64,000 nt of DNA from Dorea formicigenerans (GTDB taxonomy: Bacteria; Bacillota; Clostridia; Lachnospirales; Lachnospiraceae): the NCBI RefSeq assembly GCF_025150245.1, contig NZ_CP102279.1, positions 865,423 to 929,422 on the forward strand, in the 5' to 3' direction. The position numbers and the translations under genes are program-made. Positions 1 to 9,268 of the stretch are shown here, one piece after another. A model generated the notes under the pieces. The model had not been told where the DNA came from. It worked only from the letters and a program-made list of their open reading frames with translations, and made no database searches. Positions within the stretch are counted from its first letter, which is position 1. Each line of letters opens with the position of its first letter.

Positions 1-4
1 GAGC

Positions 5-2152
5 ATGAAACTTGTACAAGATTTACCAGAGATATTTGAAGAATTTGGAGAAAAAAGGCGGGAAGCCTTTTTAGAGGTAAAAGAGTATAAAGACAAAGGT
101 GTACCTGTTGTTGGAATGTATTGTGCATATTTTCCAACAGAGCTTGCAATGGCGGTAGGTGCAATCCCGGTCGGCTTATGCTCTTTTTCGAATGAAACAG
201 TTACGGCAGCAGAGCGTGAACTTCCTAAGAGTATGTGTCCACTTGTAAAATCGAGTTATGGTTTTGCAATCGAGGATAAATGCCCATTTTTCCATTTTGC
301 AGATCTTGTGATTGGTGAGACAACTTGTGATGGAAAGAAAAAAATGTATGAACTGATGGCTGAATTTAAGCCGGTGTTTGTTATGGAACTTCCAAACAGC
401 CAGTCTGAGAAAGGGCTGGAATTCTGGAGACGGGAAGTCATAAGGACAAAGGAATACTTTGAAGAATTTTTCCATGTTATTATTACGGATGAGATGATTC
501 ATCATGCAGTGCATCTGAGTAATGAGATTCGCAGATCCCTAAAGGAATTATGTGAAGTGATGAAGCTTGATCCGGCACCGGTTTTTGGTACGGATATCCA
601 GAAGATGATCAATGGATCTAAGTATCGGTTTGATTTTAAGACGACACCGGAGCTGGTGGATGCTGTTACAGAAAAGATATTGGAAGAATATCATCAGGGA
701 AAGCATCTTGAGAGCAGACCGAGAATTTTGGTGACAGGCTGTCCGATTGGCGGAGATACAATGAAGATTCTGGAAGGAATCGAAGAAAATGGCGGAGTAG
801 TTGTTGCGGTAGAAAACTGCAGTGGGGTAAAGACGCTTGACCAGATGGTGGATGAGACTCAGGAAGACATTTATGGGGCAATAGCGAAAAGATATTTATC
901 TACAGGTTGCTCTATTATGACGCCGAACGACAATCGAATTGAATTAATCGGACGAATTATTGAGGAATATCATGTAGATGGAGTTGTGGAAATGATTCTG
1001 TCAGGCTGCCATGCGACAGGTGCGGAATCTATTTATATCCGAAAGTTTGTAAATGAAGAAAAGAATCTCCCATACATTTCTATTGATACAGATTACTCGT
1101 CGGCAGATAAAGGACAGATATCTACGAGACTTGCCGCTTTTATTGAGATGATTCAGGCAGATAAAAGTGGCAAGAAAGAACTGGATATGAATTATTGTTA
1201 TAAACTGATCGTATCAGGCATTTCAGGTGGAAAATGTTTTGAAGAGATTTTGCAAAACGTATGGGATTATACTGGAGTTCCGGTCAGATTTTCAAGGAGA
1301 AATCAGGAAGTTCTGTATGAAGTTGGAAAAGAACAGGTCACAGTAGATGCGCAACGTATAGTACATGAGTGTTTAGACGGTGTTTGGATTGAAGCAGTGA
1401 TTCTTGATGATCAGCGAAAGATACAAGTGCAGGAACTTGCAGATATTCTTGCAAAGAGCTTTTCCATGTATCAGAAGAACAGAAAAAATACAGGGAACAA
1501 TCAAAAACGTCAGCCGGACTATTTGTGGATACTGGCGACAGATACTTCTCTGGCAGCAAGACTTGCAGGAAAAATTGAAGAAACTAAAGAGTTTTCTTCG
1601 GTTGTTGAAAAGCAGAAAGACAACAGTATCTTAATAACCAATATACGAGGTAAAGAGGATCGTGCCTTGCTGATCCGGTTGTGTAAAGAATTCATTTATG
1701 ATTGTGATGGAAAGATACTGATTGGAAATGGTGTTAAAGCTGAGCAAAACTTAAGTGAAAATAAAAGGTTGCAGCAGGAAGTGTTTGAACTTGCAAGGAA
1801 CCGTGCACCGGGGAAACATTTGTATTTGATAGAGCAATATTATCATGAACTGGCTATTTCTTACATCAGCCGGAAAGTTGGCGAAAATGGATTTAAGTTA
1901 AAAGAGCTGGAGCAGATCAGATGTGAAGATGAAGAGACAGGAAGAAATCTGTATGAGACACTCTACTGGTATCTGAGAATGAAAAGAAATGTGTCTCAGA
2001 CAGCGGCAAAACTAAAGATTCACAGGAATACGCTACTTCCACGTCTGACCCGGTTAAATGATATGCTGGATCTGGACAATCGCGATGGGGCAGAGTGCGA
2101 AAAACTTTTGGTTGCCATGGAAATAGACAGAATGAAAAACAGTGATGAATAA
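5..2152 (+). CDS. 2-hydroxyacyl-CoA dehydratase-like protein fused to a PucR/CdaR-type regulator
   Basis: The 715-residue product has two parts. Residues 1-383 align throughout with the 383-residue enzyme encoded next door at 2290, including the block TTCDGKKKMYEL (107-118), GCPIGG (245-250) and Cys at 78, 108, 301 and 335; this is the HgdB/YjiM-like 2-hydroxyacyl-CoA dehydratase subunit family, which carries an oxygen-sensitive [4Fe-4S] cluster. Residues about 395-595 resemble the middle part of PucR/CdaR-type activators, and 648-692 (LYETLYWYLRMKRNVSQTAAKLKIHRNTL, split here as two motifs LYETLYWYL and NVSQTAAKLKIHRNTL) is the PucR C-terminal helix-turn-helix. The start aligns with the paralogue start, but the window begins 4 bases upstream so the ribosome site is not visible. 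I infer a transcription factor whose sensor derives from the enzyme it sits beside, probably controlling the dehydratase and activase downstream. Family calls are strong; the regulatory role is inference. Confidence 0.85.
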   Translation: MKLVQDLPEIFEEFGEKRREAFLEVKEYKDKGVPVVGMYCAYFPTELAMAVGAIPVGLCSFSNETVTAAERELPKSMCPLVKSSYGFAIEDKCPFFHFADLVIGETTCDGKKKMYELMAEFKPVFVMELPNSQSEKGLEFWRREVIRTKEYFEEFFHVIITDEMIHHAVHLSNEIRRSLKELCEVMKLDPAPVFGTDIQKMINGSKYRFDFKTTPELVDAVTEKILEEYHQGKHLESRPRILVTGCPIGGDTMKILEGIEENGGVVVAVENCSGVKTLDQMVDETQEDIYGAIAKRYLSTGCSIMTPNDNRIELIGRIIEEYHVDGVVEMILSGCHATGAESIYIRKFVNEEKNLPYISIDTDYSSADKGQISTRLAAFIEMIQADKSGKKELDMNYCYKLIVSGISGGKCFEEILQNVWDYTGVPVRFSRRNQEVLYEVGKEQVTVDAQRIVHECLDGVWIEAVILDDQRKIQVQELADILAKSFSMYQKNRKNTGNNQKRQPDYLWILATDTSLAARLAGKIEETKEFSSVVEKQKDNSILITNIRGKEDRALLIRLCKEFIYDCDGKILIGNGVKAEQNLSENKRLQQEVFELARNRAPGKHLYLIEQYYHELAISYISRKVGENGFKLKELEQIRCEDEETGRNLYETLYWYLRMKRNVSQTAAKLKIHRNTLLPRLTRLNDMLDLDNRDGAECEKLLVAMEIDRMKNSDE

Positions 2153-2289
2153 TAGAAACAATCTATAAAAGCAATACAATTATAGAAAAAATCAATTTGC
2201 ATATTATGCTTTAAAAGTCTAAAATTTTAAACAGAATGGTTAATTGTGTCCGTTTATAGATACTAATAAATTTGATGAGGTGAAAGAAT

Positions 2290-3441
2290 ATGGAGATTAT
2301 TAAAGATTTGCCAGAGGTTTTTGAAGAATTTGCTGAGCAGAGACAGAAATCATTTCTTATGATGAAAGAACTGAAAGACAAGGGAACACCAGTAGTAGGA
2401 GCTTATTGTACATATTTCCCAAAAGAGATTGCTATGGCTATGGGAGCTTCAACAGTCAGCCTGTGTTCCACATCTGATGAGACAATTCCGGAAGCAGAAA
2501 AAGACCTTCCGAAGAACTTATGTCCATTGATCAAATCCAGTTACGGATTTGCAAAGACAGATAAATGTCCGTTCTTCTATTTCTCAGATGTAGTTGTTGG
2601 GGAGACTACATGCGATGGTAAGAAGAAAATGTATGAGTTGATGGGCGAGTTCAAAGATGTGTTTATAATGGAACTGCCAAATACTCAAGGACCAGAAGCA
2701 CTGAAGCTTTGGAAGAAAGAGATTATCCGTTTTAAAGAATATCTTGAGAAAAGATTTGAAGTAACGATTACAGATGAAGATGTAAGAAAAGCTGTTAAAA
2801 TTGAGAATGAAGCAAGAAAAGCACTGAAGCGTCTTTATGAAGTTATGCAGCATGATCCGGCTCCAATCAGTGGACATGATCTGTTCAAGGTTCTGTACGG
2901 AAGTACATTCAAATTAAATCGTTCTGAGATTGCCGGAGAAGTGAATGCCCTTGTTGACAAGATTGAGGCAGAGTATGCATCTGGAAAGATGCTGGAGAAG
3001 AAACCAAGAATTCTGATTACAGGATGCCCAATCGGAGGAGCAACTGAGAAAGTAATCCGTGCTGTTGAGGATAATGGTGGTGTTGTCGTAACTTATGAAA
3101 ACTGTACTGGAGCTAAATCCATCGATCGCCTTGTTGATGAAAACGCTGAGGATATTTACCAGGCAATTGCAGAGAGATATCTGGCAATCGGTTGTTCAGT
3201 TATGACACCAAACCCGAATCGTTTTGATCTTATGGGACGCCTGATTGACGAGTATCAGGTTGACGGAGTTCTTGAGATGACACTTCAGGCCTGTCATACA
3301 TATAACGTTGAGACTCGTGCAATCCGCAAGTTTGTAAATGAGGAAAAAGGAATTCCATACATTAATGTGGAGACAGATTATTCTCAGGCAGATGTCGGCC
3401 AGCTCAATACAAGGATTGCAGCATTTATTGAAATGTTGTAA
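2290..3441 (+). CDS. 2-hydroxyacyl-CoA dehydratase family protein (YjiM/HgdB-like)
   Basis: The 383-residue protein matches the HgdB/YjiM-like subunit family: N-terminal DLPEVFEEF, the conserved TTCDGKKKMYEL block near residue 107, GCPIGG near 245 and several conserved cysteines expected to ligate a [4Fe-4S] cluster. Family members dehydrate (R)-2-hydroxyacyl-CoA by a ketyl-radical mechanism after one-electron reduction by an activase; YjiM-type members have no proven substrate that I know of. Only one dehydratase chain plus the fused paralogue is present, rather than a clear alpha/beta pair, and no CoA-transferase is nearby, so a different substrate chemistry (for example a double-CubY-type reductase role) is possible. 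GAGGTG precedes the ATG by about 9 bases. The activase gene follows after a hairpin. The enzyme is cytoplasmic. Confidence 0.88.
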   Translation: MEIIKDLPEVFEEFAEQRQKSFLMMKELKDKGTPVVGAYCTYFPKEIAMAMGASTVSLCSTSDETIPEAEKDLPKNLCPLIKSSYGFAKTDKCPFFYFSDVVVGETTCDGKKKMYELMGEFKDVFIMELPNTQGPEALKLWKKEIIRFKEYLEKRFEVTITDEDVRKAVKIENEARKALKRLYEVMQHDPAPISGHDLFKVLYGSTFKLNRSEIAGEVNALVDKIEAEYASGKMLEKKPRILITGCPIGGATEKVIRAVEDNGGVVVTYENCTGAKSIDRLVDENAEDIYQAIAERYLAIGCSVMTPNPNRFDLMGRLIDEYQVDGVLEMTLQACHTYNVETRAIRKFVNEEKGIPYINVETDYSQADVGQLNTRIAAFIEML

Positions 3442-3464
3442 GATTGCCGGTTACAGACTATTTT

Positions 3465-3488
3465 AACATGAATTTTGAAATTCATGTT
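3465..3488 (+). other. Intercistronic hairpin between dehydratase and activase genes
   Basis: AACATGAATTT and AAATTCATGTT form a perfect 11-bp stem with a 2-base loop. No T-run follows, so it is unlikely to be a full terminator; a role in mRNA processing, stability or partial attenuation between the enzyme and activase genes is inferred. Confidence 0.6.
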
Positions 3489-3518
3489 GTGTAAATTCAT
3501 GAGAGGGAAAGCTAAGAT

Positions 3519-4295
3519 ATGAAGTTTATAGGAATTGATATTGGATCTACTTGTGCCAAGACTGTTGTTATGAACGAGAACAAAGAAATTGTTCTTGAGT
3601 TTGTGCAGCCGACAGGATGGAGCAGTGTGGATACGGCAGAAGAGATTCGTAAGAAGCTTGTGGAAAATGATGCGGATCCTGCAGAAAATGTATGTGTTGC
3701 TACTGGATATGGCCGTGTGTCTGTGCCATATGCAGATAAGATGATTACAGAAATTACCTGTCACGCTATGGGGGCTGTCTGGATTTTTGATAATAAAGAT
3801 ATGACAATCATTGATATCGGTGGACAGGATACAAAGATTATCTGTGTAGAACAGGGATTTGTAAAAGATTTCATGATGAATGATAAATGTTCTGCCGGAA
3901 CAGGAAGATTCTTGGAAATTATGGCAAATACATTGTCCATGCGTCCAAATGAGATGTGTGAGCTTGCAAGAGAAGGCTCAGGTGTAACGATCAGTTCTAT
4001 GTGTACGGTATTTGCAGAGTCTGAGGTCATAAGTCTCATTGGTCAGGGAGAGAAGAAGGAAAATATCGCATTTGCAGTGGTTGATTCTATCGTACGAAAA
4101 GTTGCAGCACAGGCAAATCGTATGAGTGAAGATCGTCCGATGCTTTGCCTGACTGGTGGTCTCTGCGAGTGCAGCTATATCAGTGAAGCGCTGACAAAGG
4201 AACTTGGCATGGAAGTTAAGACAGATCCGCAGAGCCGTTATGCAGGAGCAATCGGTGCGGCACTTGGAGCAGTAAAGAAAGGTAAGAAGAACTAG
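3519..4295 (+). CDS. 2-hydroxyacyl-CoA dehydratase activase (YjiL/HgdC-like, BadF/BadG family)
   Basis: The 258-residue protein has the ASKHA-fold signatures GIDIGSTCAK (5-14), IDIGGQDTK (98-106) and LTGG near 207, plus the two cysteines in CSAGTG (C124) and SSMCTVFAESE (C162) that in HgdC bridge one [4Fe-4S] cluster between two subunits. Such activases use ATP hydrolysis to drive an electron at very low potential into the dehydratase. The length equals the typical family size. It lies 77 bp after the dehydratase gene on the same strand and is followed by a clear terminator, so it closes the operon. GAGAGGGAAAG precedes the ATG. An oxygen-labile, strictly anaerobic function is implied. Confidence in family is high; the partner is inferred from adjacency. 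Confidence 0.92.
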   Translation: MKFIGIDIGSTCAKTVVMNENKEIVLEFVQPTGWSSVDTAEEIRKKLVENDADPAENVCVATGYGRVSVPYADKMITEITCHAMGAVWIFDNKDMTIIDIGGQDTKIICVEQGFVKDFMMNDKCSAGTGRFLEIMANTLSMRPNEMCELAREGSGVTISSMCTVFAESEVISLIGQGEKKENIAFAVVDSIVRKVAAQANRMSEDRPMLCLTGGLCECSYISEALTKELGMEVKTDPQSRYAGAIGAALGAVKKGKKN

Positions 4296-4310
4296 GAAAG
4301 TCTGGATTAA

Positions 4311-4345
4311 AGGAGTTTTACATTTTTGTTGTAAGCTCCTTTTTT
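4311..4345 (+). terminator. Rho-independent terminator after activase
   Basis: AGGAGTTTTACA pairs with TGTAAGCTCCT (one bulge, one G-U pair) and is followed by TTTTTT. It separates the dehydratase operon from the gntR-clpC operon. Confidence 0.85.
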
Positions 4346-4348
4346 GTA

Positions 4349-4369
4349 TGTTATATTAGATGTATAACA
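4349..4369. promoter_or_regulatory. Candidate GntR (YtrA-type) operator
   Basis: TGTTATA-N7-TATAACA is a perfect inverted repeat with 7-bp arms about 65-85 bp upstream of the gntR start. YtrA-subfamily regulators usually bind such palindromes at their own promoters, so autoregulation of the gntR-clpC operon is inferred. It overlaps the only space available for a promoter after the terminator. Confidence 0.5.
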
Positions 4370-4435
4370 GAAAACTTAATCTGTTCATGAAATCATCCGT
4401 AAGGATAGAACAAAAGAGATAATGAGGGTGATACG

Positions 4436-4813
4436 ATGCTGATAGAGATTGATTTTAACAGTGATGAGGCACTGTATGTGCAATTACAGAATCAGATTAT
4501 TATGGGAATTGCGACTGCGACGATCCAAGAAGGAGAATCCCTTCCATCTGTCCGTCAGCTTGCGGATACGGTAGGCATCAATATGCATACAGTGAATAAA
4601 GCATATTCCATATTGAAGCAGGAAGGATTTATCCAGCTTGACCGCAGACGTGGTGCTGTGATTGCAATTGATGCAGATAAGGCAAAGGCTTATGCAGAAG
4701 TAAAGCGTGCGCTAAGAATCGCGCTGGCTAAGGGAAGTCTTAAAAATGTCAGTAGAGAAGAAGTTCACGAGATGGTGGATGAATTATTTGATGAATACGG
4801 TGGAAAGGAATAA
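4436..4813 (+). CDS. GntR family transcriptional regulator, YtrA subfamily
   Basis: This 125-residue protein has the GntR winged helix (residues about 8-75: [46 protein letters not shown]) followed by a short helical tail of about 45 residues, the size and layout of the YtrA subfamily, which lacks a large effector domain. Family members usually repress their own operon, often an ABC transporter; here the next gene, 8 bp downstream, is clpC. The upstream palindrome at 4349-4369 is a plausible operator. A GAGGGTGAT ribosome site precedes the ATG. In Bacillus clpC is controlled by CtsR within ctsR-mcsA-mcsB-clpC; none of these genes is here, so this regulator may have taken that place. This last point is inference. 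Confidence 0.88.
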   Translation: MLIEIDFNSDEALYVQLQNQIIMGIATATIQEGESLPSVRQLADTVGINMHTVNKAYSILKQEGFIQLDRRRGAVIAIDADKAKAYAEVKRALRIALAKGSLKNVSREEVHEMVDELFDEYGGKE

Positions 4814-4821
4814 CAGACAGC

Positions 4822-7257
4822 ATGAATTATACAGAACCAGCAAAAGAAGTGCTGAAAAAAGCGGAAAAGATTGCCAGAGAACTGGATCATCCATATGTAG
4901 GAACAGAACATCTGCTGCTTGCATTTATGCGGGTATGTACAGGTGTGGCGGGACAGATATTGTCAGCGAATGGTGTAGAAGAAGCAAATTTATATAAGAT
5001 TGTAGATGAACTGATCTCACCGGTCGGAGAAGTGACTTTTCAGGAAAAGCCAAAGAGAAGTCCGAGACTTGAATATACTCTGGAGGAAAGCAAGGAAGAG
5101 GCAATCCGTTTTCAATCAGAGGCAATTGGAACAGAGCATATGCTCCTTGCAATCCTTCGGGAACCGGACAGTGTTGCAACCAGAATACTTCTGACACTCA
5201 ATGTAAATATACAGAAAATCATGCAGGATACGCTGGAAGTTCTCGGCGTGGATATCAAGGAATATCAAGAGGAGCTTCAAGAGGCATATCAAAGAAAAGA
5301 TGGGATTTTAGACCAGTATGGTACAGATCTGACTATGCAGGCAGAAGAAGGAAAGCTTGATCCGGTCATTGGAAGAAAAGCAGAGATTCACCGCCTGATG
5401 CAGGTACTTGGCAGAAGAACGAAGAACAATCCGTGTTTGGTGGGAGAGCCAGGAGTCGGTAAGACAGCAGTGGTAGAAGGACTTGCCGCACAGATCGCAA
5501 GTGGCATTGTACCGGAAGGAATGCGTGACAAGCGGGTCTATACGTTAGATCTTGCAAGTATGATCGCAGGTACAAAATACCGTGGTGAATTTGAAGAACG
5601 TATGAAGAGACTTTTGCAGGAAGTAAAGTCGGCGGGAAATGTTATTTTATTCCTGGATGAAGTGCATACAATCATCGGCGCAGGCGGTGCTGAAGGCGCA
5701 ATGGACGCATCTAATATTCTGAAACCGTCTCTTGCAAGAGGAGAACTTCAATTGATCGGAGCAACAACGATTGCGGAATATCGGAAATACATTGAAAAAG
5801 ATGCGGCACTGGAACGAAGATTCCAGCCAATTACAGTGGAAGAACCAGATGAACAGCAATGTAAGGATATTTTAAAAGGATTAAAAAGCAGATATGAAGC
5901 CCATCATCATGTAGAGATCACAGATGAAGCTCTTCAGGCGGCAGTTACACTTTCTGCACGTTACATCAGTGACCGTTTTCTTCCGGATAAGGCAATTGAT
6001 GTGATTGATGAAGCTTGTGCGAAAGTGAGTCTTAGTGGATTCAAGACACCGGAGCATATCTATGAACTGGAAAAGGTTCTTGGTAATTACGAAGCAAAGA
6101 TGGAAGAGGCAATTCTTGCAGGTGATCTTGTGGAGGCTTCCAGGATCCGGGCAGAGAAAGAAGATGCTCAGAAAAAGATTATGCAGACGAAGAAGCGTTT
6201 TCAGAAAAAGCAGGCGGGCAGAAAACCACTTGTAACAGAAGAGGAAGTGGCAGCGGTCGTATCTGACTGGACGAAGATTCCGGTGCAGAAGCTTCAGGAA
6301 TCTGAAGGTGTGCGCTTGCAAAAGTTAGAGCAGACGCTTCACAAGAGAGTGGTTGGACAGGAAGAAGCAGTTACGGCTGTGGCGAAAGCTGTACGAAGGG
6401 GGCGTGTGGGGCTAAAAGATCCAAAGCGCCCGATTGGCTCATTTTTATTCCTTGGACCGACCGGAGTTGGTAAGACGGAATTGTCAAAGGCATTATCAGA
6501 AGCATTATTCCATGATGAGAATGCCATGATCCGTGTTGATATGTCCGAATATATGGAACAGCACAGTGTGGCAAAGATGATCGGTTCGCCTCCGGGATAT
6601 GTTGGCCACGAGGAAGGTGGACAGTTAAGCGAACAGGTGCGAAGACATCCGTATTCAGTGATCCTTTTTGATGAGATTGAAAAAGCACATCCGGATGTAT
6701 TTAACATTTTACTGCAGGTATTAGATGATGGACATATTACAGATTCTCAGGGTAGAAAAGTTGATTTTCGGAATACGGTCATTATTATGACGTCGAATGC
6801 AGGCGCACAGGCGATCATTGATCCCAAAAGGCTAGGATTTGGCAATAAGGAGAATCAAGAGGAAGATTACAAGCGTATGAAGATGAATGTTATGAATGAG
6901 ATCAAGCTTGTCTTCCGTCCGGAATTCCTGAATCGAATTGACGAGATCCTTGTATTTCATCCGCTAGGTGAACCGGAACTTAAAAAGATTACGGGAATGA
7001 TGTGCCAGGAGGTGGTCAAGCGTGCAAAAGAACAGCTGGATATTCATTTGACGGTGCGTGATTCTGTGAAAAAGCTGATTATGGAAAAAGGAACCGATAA
7101 GAAATATGGAGCAAGACCGTTAAGACGTGCAGTACAAAGTGAACTGGAAGACAGTCTGGCCGAGGCAATTCTCGCAGGTGAGATTAAGCGTGGTCAGGAA
7201 GTCGTTGCCGGCGTATCGAAAAAAGAAATAAAATTTGAGGTCAAGACTACCAAATAA
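4822..7257 (+). CDS. clpC: ATP-dependent Clp protease ATP-binding subunit ClpC
   Basis: The 811-residue protein has the full ClpA/C-type layout: Clp N-terminal repeat domain (1-145, with two GTEHxLLA repeats at 27-34 and 103-110), AAA1 with Walker A GEPGVGKT at 208-215 and LFLDEVHT Walker B, a middle region with a UVR-like segment (about 420-447), and AAA2 with Walker A GPTGVGKT near 545-552, [11 protein letters not shown] and a C-terminal ClpB-D2 small domain. It unfolds proteins and feeds them to ClpP; the ClpP-binding loop is expected in the second AAA domain. It is 8 bp behind the GntR gene and co-transcribed. Proteins of this length with a UVR-like middle are ClpC rather than ClpB or ClpA. 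No mcsA or mcsB lies nearby. Confidence 0.95.
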   Translation: MNYTEPAKEVLKKAEKIARELDHPYVGTEHLLLAFMRVCTGVAGQILSANGVEEANLYKIVDELISPVGEVTFQEKPKRSPRLEYTLEESKEEAIRFQSEAIGTEHMLLAILREPDSVATRILLTLNVNIQKIMQDTLEVLGVDIKEYQEELQEAYQRKDGILDQYGTDLTMQAEEGKLDPVIGRKAEIHRLMQVLGRRTKNNPCLVGEPGVGKTAVVEGLAAQIASGIVPEGMRDKRVYTLDLASMIAGTKYRGEFEERMKRLLQEVKSAGNVILFLDEVHTIIGAGGAEGAMDASNILKPSLARGELQLIGATTIAEYRKYIEKDAALERRFQPITVEEPDEQQCKDILKGLKSRYEAHHHVEITDEALQAAVTLSARYISDRFLPDKAIDVIDEACAKVSLSGFKTPEHIYELEKVLGNYEAKMEEAILAGDLVEASRIRAEKEDAQKKIMQTKKRFQKKQAGRKPLVTEEEVAAVVSDWTKIPVQKLQESEGVRLQKLEQTLHKRVVGQEEAVTAVAKAVRRGRVGLKDPKRPIGSFLFLGPTGVGKTELSKALSEALFHDENAMIRVDMSEYMEQHSVAKMIGSPPGYVGHEEGGQLSEQVRRHPYSVILFDEIEKAHPDVFNILLQVLDDGHITDSQGRKVDFRNTVIIMTSNAGAQAIIDPKRLGFGNKENQEEDYKRMKMNVMNEIKLVFRPEFLNRIDEILVFHPLGEPELKKITGMMCQEVVKRAKEQLDIHLTVRDSVKKLIMEKGTDKKYGARPLRRAVQSELEDSLAEAILAGEIKRGQEVVAGVSKKEIKFEVKTTK

Positions 7258-7311
7258 AAATAAATTGATATATAATAATGAATACAAATGAACCTTAGGA
7301 GGAAAGAGCTA

Positions 7312-7725
7312 ATGGCAGCAGTGAAAGAGCTATTAAGAGCTGAAGCAGACGGAGCACTTGGTTTTGGAGACTATACTCTGAGCAGCAAGACAAAACTGGA
7401 CGGATTTGAATTCCAGGGAGATGTGTATAAGGTAAAGACATTCTCTGAGATTACAAAGTTGGAAAAGAATGGTATGTTCGTATACGAATCCGTTCCGGGA
7501 ACAGCAGTAGAAGATTTTAAAGCTTCTGAGAGAGAGGTTTCTTTTAAAGTATCCGGTACTGAGGATGCGCAGATTACACTGGAGCTGGAAGCAGACAGCG
7601 AATATGTTGTGTATATGGACGATGTGAATGTCGGCGATATGACAACGAACTTAAGCGGAAAACTGAGCGTGAGCGCAGAACTTGATCCGAATAAAGAGAT
7701 TGAGATCAAGATTATCAAGAAGTAA
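7312..7725 (+). CDS. Conserved protein of unknown function, 137 residues
   Basis: I place the start at the ATG at 7312, 8 bases after AGGAGG; the in-frame ATG at 7288 lies upstream of that ribosome site and would encode it. The protein (MAAVKELLRAEADGALGFGD...) is acidic and beta-rich in the second half, with regular patterns such as KVSGTEDAQITLELEADSEY split by turns. No signal peptide or membrane segment is visible. Similar short proteins occur across Lachnospiraceae and are sometimes labelled endosialidase without any evidence I can see here; I would not use that name. It sits alone between clpC and radA and has its own terminator. Confidence 0.75.
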   Translation: MAAVKELLRAEADGALGFGDYTLSSKTKLDGFEFQGDVYKVKTFSEITKLEKNGMFVYESVPGTAVEDFKASEREVSFKVSGTEDAQITLELEADSEYVVYMDDVNVGDMTTNLSGKLSVSAELDPNKEIEIKIIKK

Positions 7726-7740
7726 ATACGCAGAACATCG

Positions 7741-7777
7741 GGGGGAGCTCGCAGAGGCGTAGCTTCCCCTTTCTGGT
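7741..7777 (+). terminator. Probable terminator hairpin
   Basis: GGGGGAGCT pairs with AGCTTCCCC (one G-U pair) around an 11-base loop. The T-tract is short (TTTCTGGT), so it may be partial. Confidence 0.6.
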
Positions 7778-7864
7778 AAAATGGAAATAAAAAAGAAATG
7801 ATAAATCAAGGTTTAAGAGTGGATTTATAAGTAGAAGTATAAAAAAGATGTAAGGGAATCGTAC

Positions 7865-9235
7865 ATGGCAAAAGGTAAAAAAAGTATATTTTTCTGTCAG
7901 AACTGTGGACATGAAGAAAGCAAATGGCTTGGGCAGTGCCCGATGTGCAAGGAATGGAATACATTTGTAGAAGAGAAAGTTTCAGTAACAAGAGGAAATA
8001 CGGCTGCAGTGCAGCAGGTAAGGGATGCGAAAGATGCGAAGGTAGTGACACTTTCCAGTATTACGACTGATGACGATGAGCGGATGCAGACGGGGATTCT
8101 GGAACTTGACCGAGTGCTTGGTGGTGGAATCGTGCCTGGATCGCTTGTGCTGGTGGGAGGGGATCCGGGAATCGGTAAATCAACACTTCTCCTGCAGGTA
8201 TGTCAGAAGTTATCAGGACAAAGCCGTAAGATATTATATATTTCCGGGGAAGAATCGTTAAAGCAGATTAAACTGCGTGCGAATCGGATGGGAACATTTT
8301 CTGAGAGTTTGTTTCTGTTGTGCGAAACGAATCTTGGAATTATACGTCATGTGATAGAAGAACAGCATCCAGATATGGTCGTGATCGACTCAATCCAGAC
8401 GATGTATAACGAAGAGGTCGCGTCGGCACCGGGAAGCGTGTCTCAGGTGCGTGAATCGACCAATGTATTTATGCAACTTGCAAAAGGACTTAATATTTCA
8501 ATATTTATTGTAGGACATGTGACAAAAGAAGGCACAGTTGCAGGCCCACGCGTATTGGAACATATGGTGGATACAGTGTTATATTTTGAAGGAGACAGAC
8601 ATGCATCTTACCGGATTCTGCGTGGGGTGAAGAATCGTTTTGGATCTACGAATGAGATTGGCGTGTTTGAGATGCAAAAAGGTGGCTTGGTGGAGGTAGA
8701 GAATCCGTCCGAGTATATGTTATCAGGAAAACCGGAAAATGCATCGGGTTCTGTTGTGGCATGTGCAATGGAAGGAACAAGACCGATGCTCATGGAAATT
8801 CAGGCACTTGTATGTAAGACGAACTTTGGAATGCCGAGACGTACGGCAGCAGGGCTTGATTATAACCGAGTCAATCTTCTGATGGCAGTTCTGGAAAAAC
8901 GTATGGGAATGCCGCTTTCCGCGTATGATGCATATGTGAATATTGCAGGAGGAATCCGGCTGAATGAGCCGGCAGCAGACTTAGGAATTGTGATGGCGAT
9001 TGCATCAAGCTATAAAAATCGCCCAATTGATGAGGATACCATCGTGTTTGGCGAAGTAGGATTAAGTGGAGAGGTGCGGGCCGTGACCATGCCGGAACAG
9101 AGAGTATCAGAAGCAAAAAAACTGGGATTTAAAAGATGTATTGTCCCTGCAGTTTCCATGAAGACGATTGGAAAGATGGAAGGAATAGAGATACTAGGAG
9201 TAGAAAATGTAAACCAGGCTATGAATCTTGTGTAA
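7865..9235 (+). CDS. radA: DNA repair protein RadA (Sms)
   Basis: The 456-residue protein shows the complete RadA architecture: C4 zinc finger (C11, C14, C25, C28 in CQNCGHEESKWLGQCPMC), RecA-like ATPase with Walker A GGDPGIGKST (98-107) and VVIDSIQTM Walker B, the RadA-specific KNRFGST motif near 256-262, and a C-terminal Lon-protease-like domain without catalytic function. RadA is a hexameric helicase-like motor that extends D-loops and helps process recombination intermediates. The usual family length is about 455. AAGGGA precedes the ATG. The next gene begins 33 bp downstream and may be co-transcribed. Identification is secure. Confidence 0.97.
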   Translation: MAKGKKSIFFCQNCGHEESKWLGQCPMCKEWNTFVEEKVSVTRGNTAAVQQVRDAKDAKVVTLSSITTDDDERMQTGILELDRVLGGGIVPGSLVLVGGDPGIGKSTLLLQVCQKLSGQSRKILYISGEESLKQIKLRANRMGTFSESLFLLCETNLGIIRHVIEEQHPDMVVIDSIQTMYNEEVASAPGSVSQVRESTNVFMQLAKGLNISIFIVGHVTKEGTVAGPRVLEHMVDTVLYFEGDRHASYRILRGVKNRFGSTNEIGVFEMQKGGLVEVENPSEYMLSGKPENASGSVVACAMEGTRPMLMEIQALVCKTNFGMPRRTAAGLDYNRVNLLMAVLEKRMGMPLSAYDAYVNIAGGIRLNEPAADLGIVMAIASSYKNRPIDEDTIVFGEVGLSGEVRAVTMPEQRVSEAKKLGFKRCIVPAVSMKTIGKMEGIEILGVENVNQAMNLV

Positions 9236-9268
9236 CGGCTGAAAGAGATAGGAACAGGAGGGTAAAAG

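Noticed and set aside
5881-6321. 146-codon frame antisense to clpC
   Set aside because: It is a shadow of a strongly conserved gene, without ribosome site.
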